Of a stretch of DNA of 32,022 nt, positions 7,389 through 17,300 are shown in pieces. How positions within the stretch are numbered: position 1 is the first letter of the stretch; the number at the start of each line of letters is the position of its first letter. The DNA is from Planctomycetota bacterium (lineage in GTDB: Bacteria; Planctomycetota; Phycisphaerae; UBA1845; Fen-1342). Location: assembly GCA_018814045.1 (NCBI GenBank), contig JAHJAR010000280.1, forward strand, positions 1 through 32,022, in the 5' to 3' direction. Below the pieces are notes generated by a model, which had not been told where the DNA came from, did no database searches, and was given only the letters and a program-made list of their open reading frames with translations. A program made the position numbers and the translations under genes.

Positions 7389-9182
7389 GTGTTCCGAATT
7401 CGACGGGTCTTTGACGATGCGTTGCCGATCGACCAGCAGGAGATCGCGCAAATCGAGCAGACTCTGCGCGCCCAATTCCCGGGTATCCGCGAACAAGACG
7501 TCGTCAGCCTACCGGCCAAGCTGCGTAGCCCGCTGAAGTACAAGTTTCGTCACCTGCTTTTCGTCGCCGATGATGCGAAGGGCGTGGTGCGCGGCTTTGC
7601 GTTGGTTGCGCACGATCCGCAACTGCGGTTTTTCTTCCTCGATTACATCGCGACCGGCCAGAAACTGTCAGGCAGCGGCGTAGGCGGCGCGCTGTACGAG
7701 CGCCTGCGGCACGAGGCCGTAGCCCACGGGGTGGTTGGCATCTTCTTCGAATGCTTGCCGGACGATCCGGCCGAATGCGAGTCGCGCGAGCAGTACCGTC
7801 AAAACGTGGCGCGTTTGCGATTCTATGAGCGGTACGGGGTTCGGCCGATCATCAACACGGCCTACCAGAAACCGGTCGAGCCCGACGAGCGCGGCTCGCC
7901 ATATCTCCTGTTTGACGGTCTGGGTGGCGCTAAGCCGCTGCGGCGCGAGACGGTTCGAGCGGCCTGCCGCGCGATACTGGAGCGCAAGTACGACTATCTC
8001 TGTTCGCCAGAATACGTCGATGAAGTCGTGGCGTCGTTCCGTGACGATCCGGTCCGGTTCCGCGAGCCGCGCTACGTGCCACCGAAATCGCCCGCTGAAA
8101 GGCCATTCCAGCGGGCAGCTCACGAGCGGGCCTTGTTGGTGGTGAACGATAAGCACGACATCCACCACATCCGTGAGCGCGGCTACGTGGAGGCCCCGGT
8201 CCGCATCGCCGCCATTCTGAAGGAGCTGGAGCCGACGGGCCTGTTTCGTACGTCAAAGGTGAAGGAGTTCCCGGAGGCGCATATCCGGGCTGTCCACGAC
8301 GGCCGGTTTGTCGACTACCTGAAGCGGGCTTGCCAGAACGTGCCGGCGGGGAAGTCGCTCTACCCCTATGTCTTTCCGATTCGGAATACCACGCGGCCGC
8401 CGAAGGAGCTATCGGTGCGCGCCGGGTATTACTGTATTGATACATTCACGCCGCTCAATCAGAATGCCTTTCCGGCCGCCAAGCGCGCCGTCGATTGTGC
8501 CCTGACGGCCGCCGAAGCGCTTCTGGGCGGCGAGCGTCTGGCGTACGCGCTCGTTCGGCCGCCCGGCCACCACGCGGAGTATGCTGCGTTTGGGGGGTTC
8601 TGCTACTTCAACAACTGTGCGGTGGCGGCGCATCACTTGAGCCGCACCGGCCCAGTTGCGATCGTGGATATTGACTATCACCATGGCAATGGGCAGCAGG
8701 AGATCTTCTACGAGCGCGGCGACGTTCTCACGGTCTCGATCCACGGACACCCGGGATTCGCCTATCCGTACTTCAGCGGCTTTGAGGATGAGAGGGGTGC
8801 GAAGTCGGGCAACGGCTACAACCTGAACATCCCCTTGCCCGAACAGATCGACGCCGAACGCTATCGGCAGTCACTCACGCGCGCCTTGGACCGCGTTCGT
8901 CACTTCGGGCCCCGCTTTCTCGTAGTCGCACTCGGGCTGGACACGGCCAAGGCTGACCCGACCGGCACCTGGTCACTGGTGGCACGCGACTTCGAGGAAA
9001 ACGGGCGTCTGATCGGCAGTCTGCGCCTGCCCACGCTCGTGGTTCAGGAGGGCGGCTACCGCACGCGCACGCTGGGCATCAACGCGCGATACTTCTTCAC
9101 CGGTCTGGTCCAGGCCACGTTTGGACCGCCCGCGAATGGACATGCCGTAGCGAAACCAGCCGCGCGGGAGAATCGCAAATGA
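7389..9182 (+). CDS. GNAT acetyltransferase fused to HDAC-like deacetylase
   Basis: This 597-residue protein begins with GTG at 7389, eight bases after the preceding stop. Residues 1 to about 170 form a GNAT-type fold (FFFLDYIATGQKLSGSGVGGALYERL is the acetyl-CoA loop region; RFYERYGVRPI is the typical late motif). After a linker, residues about 240-575 form an arginase/deacetylase domain of the acetylpolyamine amidohydrolase/HDAC class. It has the paired histidines H394 and H395 (RPPGHHA), zinc ligands D429 and H431 (DIDYHHGNG) and D518 (GLDTAKADP), and the catalytic tyrosine Y557 (EGGY). All key deacetylase residues are present. One chain could therefore both add and remove acetyl groups on a small amine. 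The natural substrate is unknown; an acetylated lysine, beta-lysine or polyamine-like molecule would fit the cluster. Confidence 0.9.
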   Translation: MFRIRRVFDDALPIDQQEIAQIEQTLRAQFPGIREQDVVSLPAKLRSPLKYKFRHLLFVADDAKGVVRGFALVAHDPQLRFFFLDYIATGQKLSGSGVGGALYERLRHEAVAHGVVGIFFECLPDDPAECESREQYRQNVARLRFYERYGVRPIINTAYQKPVEPDERGSPYLLFDGLGGAKPLRRETVRAACRAILERKYDYLCSPEYVDEVVASFRDDPVRFREPRYVPPKSPAERPFQRAAHERALLVVNDKHDIHHIRERGYVEAPVRIAAILKELEPTGLFRTSKVKEFPEAHIRAVHDGRFVDYLKRACQNVPAGKSLYPYVFPIRNTTRPPKELSVRAGYYCIDTFTPLNQNAFPAAKRAVDCALTAAEALLGGERLAYALVRPPGHHAEYAAFGGFCYFNNCAVAAHHLSRTGPVAIVDIDYHHGNGQQEIFYERGDVLTVSIHGHPGFAYPYFSGFEDERGAKSGNGYNLNIPLPEQIDAERYRQSLTRALDRVRHFGPRFLVVALGLDTAKADPTGTWSLVARDFEENGRLIGSLRLPTLVVQEGGYRTRTLGINARYFFTGLVQATFGPPANGHAVAKPAARENRK

Positions 9183-9739
9183 CGACGCGCGTGACGTCCA
9201 CAGGTGCTCACGGGGCGGGGCTGGTTGAGTTCCGCGACACCGTTCGCGGCGCGGACGTACCGGCTGTGCGAAGTATCGTCGCTTCCTCCGGTTTCTTTGC
9301 GCCGCACGAGATCGACATCGCGGTGGAACTCGTCGAGGAGCATTTGGCCCGCGGTGCGGCCAGCGGATACCACTTCATTTTCGCCGATGTCGACGGCGAT
9401 CCGATCGGCTACGCCTGCTATGGTCCGATTGGTTGCACGGTGGGCAGCTTCGACCTGTATTGGATCGCAGTCCGCGCCGCGTGTCGTGGCCACGGGTTGG
9501 GGCGGCGGTTGCTCAGCGAGGTCGAGCGCCGCGTGAGACGCGCTGGTGGGCGTCGGCTGTACGTCGAGACTTCTTCCCGGGCGTTGTATGAGCCGACACG
9601 AGGCTTCTATGAGCGCTGCGGGTACAGCGCCGAAGCACGCCTGGACGACTTCTACGGCCCCGGCGATGCCAAGGTCATTTACGTGAAGCCCGTTGATGAA
9701 ACGGGTAGACGCGAGGATTGTCGCATCCGCGGTGGGTAG
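9179..9739 (+). CDS. GNAT family N-acetyltransferase
   Basis: This 186-residue protein starts with ATG at 9179 inside the previous stop (ATGA overlap), so it belongs to the same coupled operon. It has the single-domain GNAT layout: FIFADVDGDPIGYACYGP (strands 2-4), FDLYWIAVRAACRGHGLGRRLL (the acetyl-CoA pyrophosphate loop, R-G-x-G-L/G), and LYEPTRGFYERCGY near the end. It is shorter than the known beta-lysine N6-acetyltransferase AblB (around 270-280 residues as I recall), so it is not simply an AblA/AblB pair with the upstream aminomutase. It may acetylate an intermediate or final product of the cluster. The last 15 or so residues look non-conserved. Confidence 0.87.
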   Translation: MTTRVTSTGAHGAGLVEFRDTVRGADVPAVRSIVASSGFFAPHEIDIAVELVEEHLARGAASGYHFIFADVDGDPIGYACYGPIGCTVGSFDLYWIAVRAACRGHGLGRRLLSEVERRVRRAGGRRLYVETSSRALYEPTRGFYERCGYSAEARLDDFYGPGDAKVIYVKPVDETGRREDCRIRGG

Positions 9740-10228
9740 TGAGAGGTGCGGTCGGCCAACGACCGGCCAGCGTCGTAGGGGTACCCGAACGGCGATTGAT
9801 CGACCGCTTTCCCCACCCGTTTCCGCACTTCTCCCTATCGCGGCCACTCTTCTGGACGCGATTTCCACCATGACTTAGCGACGGCTCAACAGCAGTTTTC
9901 GGAGACCACGAAGAGGGCTCCTCCCACATCCCTGCCAAGCGGGCGCGTTTGACCGCGGACATGGCCAGAGGTACTTTGGCGCGCGATCGTGGGTGTAACG
10001 CAAGACTCTGGCGGGCGGGGACGCCCGCCCCACCCAGCAAGTGGGGCAGGTTTCCGTGCCTGCCATTCGCCAAGATCCAGCGCTACACCCGCGATCATCC
10101 TGAGCTGCGAGAGGAATAGCGGACCGCGCCTAATACCATACGGTGGGAGATGGCCGCTAGCGGCGGGTTGATCGGAACTCCGGTACCCCAGTCAGTTGGA
10201 AACAGGCCTGCCAGTTGAGAACCAAGCC
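9740..10228. other. Intergenic region with two GC-rich hairpins
   Basis: This 489-base stretch separates the biosynthetic cluster from the glycosidase. No credible gene is seen; short frames on both strands are low-complexity. Its one clear feature is a pair of hairpins at 10011-10064, listed separately. Confidence 0.55.
10011..10064. repeat. Double hairpin, REP-like or terminator-like
   Basis: The first hairpin is a perfect 7-bp stem, GCGGGCG (10011-10017) with CGCCCGC (10022-10028), and loop GGGA. The second pairs GGCAGG (10045-10050) with CCTGCC (10059-10064) across an 8-base loop. Neither is followed by a T-run, so a rho-independent terminator is not clear. The pair resembles repetitive extragenic palindromes, but I see only this one copy in the window. 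Confidence 0.5.
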
Positions 10229-13200
10229 ATGACACGAACGACGGGAATCCTGGGATTGACACTGGTTTTCCTGATGCTGGTTGGAAGCAGTCCAGCGCAA
10301 GTCAACCTGGCGGAGGGCTTCCAGAGCCCGCCGGACTCAGCCAGGCCGCACACTTGGTGGCACTGGATGAACGGCAACATCACCAAGGAAGGCATCACCG
10401 CGGATCTCGAAGCTATGAAGCAGATCGGGCTGGGCGGTGCCCAGGTCTTCAACGTCTCCGAAGCCATCCCAGATGGACCAATCCTGTTTATGAGCCCGGA
10501 GTGGCGTGAGCTACTGCAACACGCCGTGAAAGAGGCCAACCACCTGGGACTCGAGCTATGTATCCACAATTGCGCCGGTTGGTCCAGCAGCGGCGGCCCC
10601 TGGATCACGCCTGAATACGCCATGCAGACGGTCGTGGTCAGCGAGACGCACGCCGAGGGGCCGGTGCGGTTCTCGGCTACCCTGCCCCAGCCCCAAACAC
10701 GGCGTGATTACTACCGGGATATCGCCGTGCTCGCCTTCCCCACGCCGGGCGACGACAGTCAGCGCATCAATGACATCAAGCCGAAGGCCGGTTACGAAGC
10801 CCGTTACGGCCAGCAGCCGCAGCCTGATGAGTATCCGTCGGAAGTGGTCGTGAATCGGGATGACATTGTAGACCTCACGGGCGGGATCGCACCCGACGGC
10901 CACCTCACCTGGGATGTGCCGCAAGGTGGCTGGACCATTCTCCGCATCGGCTACACGCCCACGGGTAAGGAAAACCACCCGGCGCCGGAATCCGGGCGCG
11001 GTCTTGAATGCGACAAGCTCAGTCGCGCGGCATTGGACGTGCACTGGGCTGGCATGATGGGCAAGGTCCTTCAGGACCTCGGTCCGCTGGCGGGCCGGAC
11101 TCTGAACAACTGCCTGATCGACAGCTACGAGGTCGGCCACCAGAACTGGACGCCGCGGTTCCGCGATGAATTCAAGCAACGCCGCGGCTACGATCCGCTG
11201 CTCCTGCTGCCCGTTCTGACCGGCCGCGTGGTGGACAGCGGCGAGGTTTCGGAACGGTTCCTCTGGGATCTGCGGCGCACGATCGCCGACCTGTTTGCGG
11301 ACAACTACTTCGGCTATTTCAGCGAACTCTGTCACACGAACGGGTTGCTGGCCTCGATCGAGCCCTACGATGGCCCGTTCGAATGCCTGCTGGCCGGCCG
11401 GGATGCGGACATCCCCATGGGCGAATTCTGGGTCGGCAGCGGCGGCGAGAGCAATTCCTGCAAGCTCGCTGCCTCGGTGGCACATACGTATGGCAGGAAA
11501 ACCGTGGGTGCCGAGTCCTTCACCGCCAATCCGCAGGGCGGCCGCTGGCAGAATCACCCCTATGCGCTCAAGGCCGTGGGTGACCTGATGTACAGCGTCG
11601 GGATCAACCGCTTCATCGTGCACCGCTACGCGCACCAACCCTGGCTGGACAAGTTCCCCGGCATGACCATGGGACAATGGGGCACGCACTTCGAGCGGAC
11701 CAGTACGTGGTGGGATCCGGGCGCGGCCTGGATCCAATACCTGACGCGCTGCCAGTATCTGCTACAGCAGGGCCTTTTCGCAGCCGACATCTGCTACTTC
11801 GCCGGCGAAGCCGCCCCGAACGGCGCCCCGCACAATCCGGGCTTGAAGGCCAACGGCTACGACTACGACGCCTGCAACGCCGACGTCTTGCTCAATCGCA
11901 TGGCGGTGAAGAACGGACGCCTTGTGCTACCGGACGGGATGAGCTACCGCGTGCTGGTCTTGCCGGACAGCCCATTTATGACGCCGAGATTGCTCGCCAA
12001 GCTGCGCGACCTCGTGAAGCAGGGCGCCACGGTCATCGGACCGAGGCCGGTCAAGTCCCCCAGCCTCGCGGACTATCCCGACGGCGACGCCACGGTGCAG
12101 CAGTTCGCAGACGAGGTCTGGGGTAACTGCGATGGGCAGACCGTCAAGGAGCACGCGTTTGGCCATGGTCGCGTCATCTGGGGCCGGTCGCCCGAAGAAG
12201 TGCTCGCCAGCATGAACGTGAAGCCGGACTGCGAGTTCGCCGGCGTGCCGGGCCGGCCGAAGATGACTTGGATCCACCGGGCGGTCGACGGCACCGATCT
12301 CTATTTTGTCTCGAACCAGAAGCCCCGTTCGGCGGAAGTGGACTGCACGTTCCGCATGAGCGGCAAAGTGCCCGAACTGTGGCACGCGGACACCGGCGAA
12401 ATGGAGGTAGCACCGGTCTGGTCGGAGCAGGATGGCCGCATCACCGTGCCGATCCACTTTGACCCAGCCGGCTCGGTCTTCGTCGTGTTTCGGCAGGCGG
12501 CCGGGGACGTTGACCACCTTGTCTCTGTAACTCGGCCCAACATGGATGATAGTGAGAGCACGGTTGTCGAGATCGAGATACGCAAGGCGTTTTACGAGGC
12601 CGTGGACGGTGCGGGCGGCGCCGATGTGACGGCCAAAATCGCGGCTCTGGTGGATGCCGGCGAAACCAGCATCCCGGCGAACAACGCCACCTTCGGCGAC
12701 CCCATCGTGAACCACTACAAGCGTCTGCGGGTGGAGTACATGCTTGATGGCGAACCGATGACCAAGTCGGTCGAAGAGGGCCGTACACTCGAACTGCTTG
12801 AAAGCGAGGGGCCCGCCTGCATACCCGTCTGCAAACTCGCAGTGTCCAGGCAGGGCCAGCTCGAATTGCAGGCCTTCCAGCCCGGCGCCTATGAGTTCCA
12901 AACGGCCGGCGGCAAAACGGCGAAAGCCGAGGTCGAATCTGTGCCGGCGCCGATCGAGATCAGCGGCCCTTGGACGGTCCGCTTCCCGCGCGAGTGGGGT
13001 GCACCGCCCAGCATTACGCTCGACAAACTGATCTCGTGGACCGATCACAGCGATGTCGGCGTACGCTATTTCTCCGGCACCGCAGAGTACGAGAGGGAAT
13101 TCGAGATTCCGCAAGAGCGGTTGGAATCCGGCCAGGTGCTCTACCTCGATCTCGGCCAGGTGATGTGCCTCGCCAAAGTCACGCTCAACGGCCGCGACCT

Positions 13201-13519
13201 CGGCGTGTGGTGGAAGCCGCCGTTCGCCGCGGATGTCACCAGCATCGCCAAGCCCGGCCAAAACACGCTCAAGGTCCGCGTCACAAACCTCTGGGTGAAC
13301 CGGCTGGTGGGCGACGAGCAATACCCGGACGACTGTGAATGGAACGGTAAGCCGCTGAAGAGTTGGCCGCAGTGGTTGGCCGAAGGACAGCCGCGCCCCG
13401 TGCGAGAACGATTGACCTTCACGACCTGGAAACACTACACCCGCGACTCCTCACTCTTGGAATCCGGACTGCTCGGCCCGGTGATGCTGCGATCGGCGGA
13501 GCGCGTGATCGTCGAGTGA
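10229..13519 (+). CDS. Secreted GH106-like glycoside hydrolase
   Basis: The start at ATG 10229 gives 1096 residues beginning with a classical signal peptide (MTRTTGILGLTLVFLMLVGSSPAQ). The mature N-terminus, HTWWHWMNGNITKEGITADLEAMK, is the hallmark opening of GH106-type proteins, known as alpha-L-rhamnosidases acting on plant polysaccharides such as pectic rhamnogalacturonans. It is followed by GGAQVFNVSEAIPDGP and HNCAGWSSSGGPWITPE. Residues up to about 780 form the catalytic core and accessory sheets. Near the C-terminus, RYFSGTAEYEREFEIP and LDLGQVMCLAKVTLNGRDLG mark a GH2-like jelly-roll sugar-binding domain. The protein acts outside the cytoplasm on exported polysaccharide. It stands alone, without a transporter or other glycosidases beside it. 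The exact sugar is inferred from the family. Confidence 0.88.
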   Translation: MTRTTGILGLTLVFLMLVGSSPAQVNLAEGFQSPPDSARPHTWWHWMNGNITKEGITADLEAMKQIGLGGAQVFNVSEAIPDGPILFMSPEWRELLQHAVKEANHLGLELCIHNCAGWSSSGGPWITPEYAMQTVVVSETHAEGPVRFSATLPQPQTRRDYYRDIAVLAFPTPGDDSQRINDIKPKAGYEARYGQQPQPDEYPSEVVVNRDDIVDLTGGIAPDGHLTWDVPQGGWTILRIGYTPTGKENHPAPESGRGLECDKLSRAALDVHWAGMMGKVLQDLGPLAGRTLNNCLIDSYEVGHQNWTPRFRDEFKQRRGYDPLLLLPVLTGRVVDSGEVSERFLWDLRRTIADLFADNYFGYFSELCHTNGLLASIEPYDGPFECLLAGRDADIPMGEFWVGSGGESNSCKLAASVAHTYGRKTVGAESFTANPQGGRWQNHPYALKAVGDLMYSVGINRFIVHRYAHQPWLDKFPGMTMGQWGTHFERTSTWWDPGAAWIQYLTRCQYLLQQGLFAADICYFAGEAAPNGAPHNPGLKANGYDYDACNADVLLNRMAVKNGRLVLPDGMSYRVLVLPDSPFMTPRLLAKLRDLVKQGATVIGPRPVKSPSLADYPDGDATVQQFADEVWGNCDGQTVKEHAFGHGRVIWGRSPEEVLASMNVKPDCEFAGVPGRPKMTWIHRAVDGTDLYFVSNQKPRSAEVDCTFRMSGKVPELWHADTGEMEVAPVWSEQDGRITVPIHFDPAGSVFVVFRQAAGDVDHLVSVTRPNMDDSESTVVEIEIRKAFYEAVDGAGGADVTAKIAALVDAGETSIPANNATFGDPIVNHYKRLRVEYMLDGEPMTKSVEEGRTLELLESEGPACIPVCKLAVSRQGQLELQAFQPGAYEFQTAGGKTAKAEVESVPAPIEISGPWTVRFPREWGAPPSITLDKLISWTDHSDVGVRYFSGTAEYEREFEIPQERLESGQVLYLDLGQVMCLAKVTLNGRDLGVWWKPPFAADVTSIAKPGQNTLKVRVTNLWVNRLVGDEQYPDDCEWNGKPLKSWPQWLAEGQPRPVRERLTFTTWKHYTRDSSLLESGLLGPVMLRSAERVIVE

Positions 13520-14336
13520 TTCACTCCGGGAACCCTGTCACGGTGCCGGCCAGCGACCAATATCCGCGTGCACTGGTGAAGGGGACTGCACTACGCGCCT
13601 GTGCAAACGGCGGTCCAATACTGCCGTGCCTGGCGCGTGAAAAGTGCGGCGCATGATCTGTTGTCCATGGGGTAAGGGTTTGGTGGTTGTTCTGTCGAGG
13701 GGGGAGCTCGGTTTCGGATCTTGGTGGGCGGTTGGTGCCAGGCACAAGCACAAACCCGAGCGAAGGCGCTTCTGCACACAGCGCCGAAGTGGGCCGTCGC
13801 AGCCCACCGGGATGATCCAGATCGCCTGCGCCTCGTTTGAACTCTGACAAGCCCTTGCCAGGACGGAGCTTAGCAACGAGCGCCGCGGACCATCTGCGAC
13901 AACAGCGACCCTGTTTGAACTTTGGACTGGAAACGTAAGCTCATCGATCACAACCAGCAGCGGGATTCCGCGGCGATGACATCAGTCTCGGAATCGGGGT
14001 GACTGGACACGGTTGGGACTTTTCGTGGCTGGCTCCGCGAGCCTGAGTCCCGAGATCGTTGATGCATTGCGGGCGCCCTGGCGGCACGAGTGACGCTTTG
14101 AACGACCGGACGGGCGCGGTGAGTCGTGAGGAGCGCTTTTATAAGCCGTTCTCAAGGCTTCCCATTCCCGAGGATCGCTTTGGGCCACAAGGTGCTTAAT
14201 ACAAGGCGAAACGCAGACGATACACAATCAGGTGGCTCCTGGCTTGGGCGGAATCGTGGCCGAACTGCCCGAATCGGTCGCTTCAGGACTGGTTCGCGCG
14301 ACGTTGGCCAACGCCGCCCGTCTCCGTGGTGACGTA
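13520..14336. other. Long intergenic region (817 bases)
   Basis: No convincing gene was found; frames on both strands are short, arginine/serine-rich and family-free. There is a perfect 11-base palindrome GTGCCAGGCAC at 13735-13745. The base composition becomes less GC-rich toward 14100-14230, just before the sensor kinase, so a promoter is expected there, but no good -35/-10 pair stands out. Confidence 0.5.
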
Positions 14337-17300
14337 ATGACGCGCGTTTCTCTTCACGCTCGCAGCAAGCGGGTGTCGGCCGGAGGTCTGCGCCGCTGCC
14401 TGCCCTTGGGCCTGGTGGCAGCTTTGGGGCTTACTCTGTCTCTGTATGCCTTTCGCGACGTGCGGGCGTGGGAGGAAAGCCGTTCGCAGGCAGGATTCGA
14501 AGAACACGTCACGACCTTCGCGCTTAACCTGCGCGGCGACCTCGAGGACGTCGCCGACGTCGCGCACTCGCTCGCCGCGTTCTACGACGCTTCCAAAGAA
14601 GTGGAGCGAAGCGAGTTTGCGGCCTTCGCCAAGCTGTTGTTGCTGAAATACCCGCAAGTTGAATCCCTGGAGTGGGTGCCGCGTGTCCCAGCGCCGGCGC
14701 GGTCGGCCATCGAGCAGTACGCGCAGCGCCAGGGGCACCGCGACTTTGAAATCACGGAGCAAGCGGAGGCAGGCGGGCCGGTGCGGGCCGCGCCAGCCCG
14801 GGAATACTTCCCCGTGCTCTGGGTCGCGGCCGGCGTTGGGCACGAGGGCATTCCAGGCTTCGACCTGGGCTCCGCGCCGGCGTGTCGCGCCGTGCTGGAG
14901 CAGGTGTTCGAAACCAAAGCGGACGCTGCCACGGCGCGCGCGACCGCAGTCCACCCAATCGACGGTGAACCCGGCGTGCGGGTCGTGCTGCCCGTCTACG
15001 GGTACGGCGCGCCGCCCGACTTCCAAAGGCGACCTGGCGAGCTGAGCGGCTTCGTTGTAGCCGCGTTTCATGTCCGCTGCCTCGTCGAACGGAGCCTGGC
15101 AGAATTGAAATCGGACGGCATCCGTTTCCGCCTGTTCGACGGGGCCGCGGCAGACGAACGGCGCCTGCTGTACGCGCAGGCGGCTGGCGGCCGGAGCGCC
15201 CCGGCGATCGAGCAGGGCAGACAGCCCATCCGCGCGAGCACCCGGCGCATCGTCTGGCACGACGAGGCCGAGAGCCCCTGGCTGCTGGAGTGCGCACCTG
15301 GGCCGGGGTATCACGCCCCCGGCGCAACCTGGCCCGCCCCGGCGGTGTTGGCCGGTGGATTACTGCTCACCACGTGGTTGAGTGCGTACCTGGTGGTTGT
15401 GGGGGCGCGACGCGCGCGGATCGAGCAACTCGTCACCTGTCGGACGGCCGAGCTGTCGGCCGCGAACCAGAAACTACTAGGCGAGGTCGCTGAACGCAAG
15501 CAGGCAGAGGAGGGACTGCGACAGCTCAATCAGCTACTCAACTCGACTGCAAGCGAAATCAGGGAGGTGATGAGAGACGTCGCCTACAACAACAACTTCA
15601 CTCGGCGATTAGCAAACCCATCGCTCGCGCGCTGCTGGGACGTCAAGAAGTGCGCCCACAAAGAGTGTCCAGCCTACCGCAACGACAGTTTGCGGTGCTG
15701 GGAGATTGTTGGAACCCACTGCGAAAGCGCGGTCCAGGGTATGCTCGCCCAGAAGCTGAAGGACTGCCAGCAGTGCGAGGTGTATCAGAGTGCGCGGGGC
15801 AATGTGGTTCACGATCTCGGCGAGGTGTTCAACGACATGACCGCCATTCTGGAGGAACGACACCGGTTGCTTGCGGATGCGCGTTGCGCCGCCGAAACGG
15901 CCACGGAAGCCAAGAGCGTTTTTCTCGCCAACATGAGCCACGAGATCCGGACCCCGATGAATGCGGTCATCGGTCTGAGCCACTTGGCCCTGAAGTCCAA
16001 CCTGGACCCGAAGCAGCGCGATTACCTGACCAAGATCCACTCCTCGGCCCGCGCCCTGCTCGGCATCATCAACGACATTCTCGACCTGTCCAAGATCGAA
16101 GCCAGCAAGCTCAACCTGGAGTCCACCAGTTTTCATCTCGACCAGGTGCTCGACCGCGTATCGGCCGTGGCGGCCCTCCAGGCCGAGGAGAAGGGCCTGG
16201 AACTCTGCGTGTCCCGACCGTCGAAGGTACCGGTCGCGCTGGTGGGCGATCCGTTGCGCCTCGGGCAGGTCCTCGTGAACCTCGCCACAAACGCCGTGAA
16301 GTTCACCGAGCGCGGTGAGGTCATCATCGCGGTGGAACTGATCGGCCAGGACGACAACCAGGCGGTCCTCAAGTTCTCCGTGCGCGACACCGGTATCGGC
16401 CTGACGGAAGAGCAGCGCTCCAGGCTTTTCCGTCCCTTCACCCAGGCCGATGGCTCAACCACGCGCAAGTACGGCGGCACCGGCCTGGGCCTGACGATCA
16501 GCAAGCAGCTCGTGGAACTCATGGGCGGCCAGATCGATGTCGAGAGCACGCCGGGACGCGGCAGCACCTTTGCCTTCATGACCACCTTCGGTATCCAGGC
16601 GGTCAGCGTTCCCCAAGCGCCGGTTGCCCCCGTTGACCTGCGCAACATGAAGGCCCTGATCGTCGATGACAATGCCTCGGCTCGCGAGATCCTGAGCGAC
16701 ACCCTGATGGCGCTGGCCTTTCAGGTCACAGCGGTCGCGTCCGGCGAGGCCGCGCTGGCAGAACTGGAGCGTGTGGCAAAGGCGGATGAGCGATCCTACG
16801 ACCTGATCCTGCTGGACTGGAAAATGCCCGGCCTCGACGGCATCGAGACGGCGCGCCGCATCAAGAGCCATCAGAGTCTGCCGAAGACGCCGACCATCTT
16901 CATGGTCACCGCCTACGGCAACGAAGAGATCAGACGCCAGGCCGAGGATCTCGCCCTGGACAAGTTGCTCACCAAGCCCGTGAGCGGTTCCCAGTTGTTC
17001 GATGCCATCATGGAAGTCTCTACCTGCGGCTCCAGCGCACTGCTGGCCCCTGCGCCATCGTCTTCCGCCGACCCTGCGGCGGTTGCGGCCATCCGCGGCG
17101 CCCGCGTGCTGCTCGTGGAAGACAATGAAATCAACCAGCAAGTGGCTCGCGAGATCCTCGAAGGTTTCGGCCTGACCGTACAGATCGCCGGCAACGGTCG
17201 CGAGGCTGTGGAGGCCGCCCCGGCCGGCCAGACCGCATTCGATGTGGTTCTTATGGACCTGCAGATGCCTGAAATGGACGGCTACGAAGCCACACGCCGG

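Noticed and set aside
11927..13435. Long minus-strand open frame (502 codons) inside the glycosidase
   Set aside because: It is antisense shadow of a confident GH106-like gene; composition is biased and family-free.
13520..14336. CRISPR array, tRNA or small RNA in the long gap
   Set aside because: No regularly spaced repeats, cloverleaf or strong terminator were seen on reading both strands.
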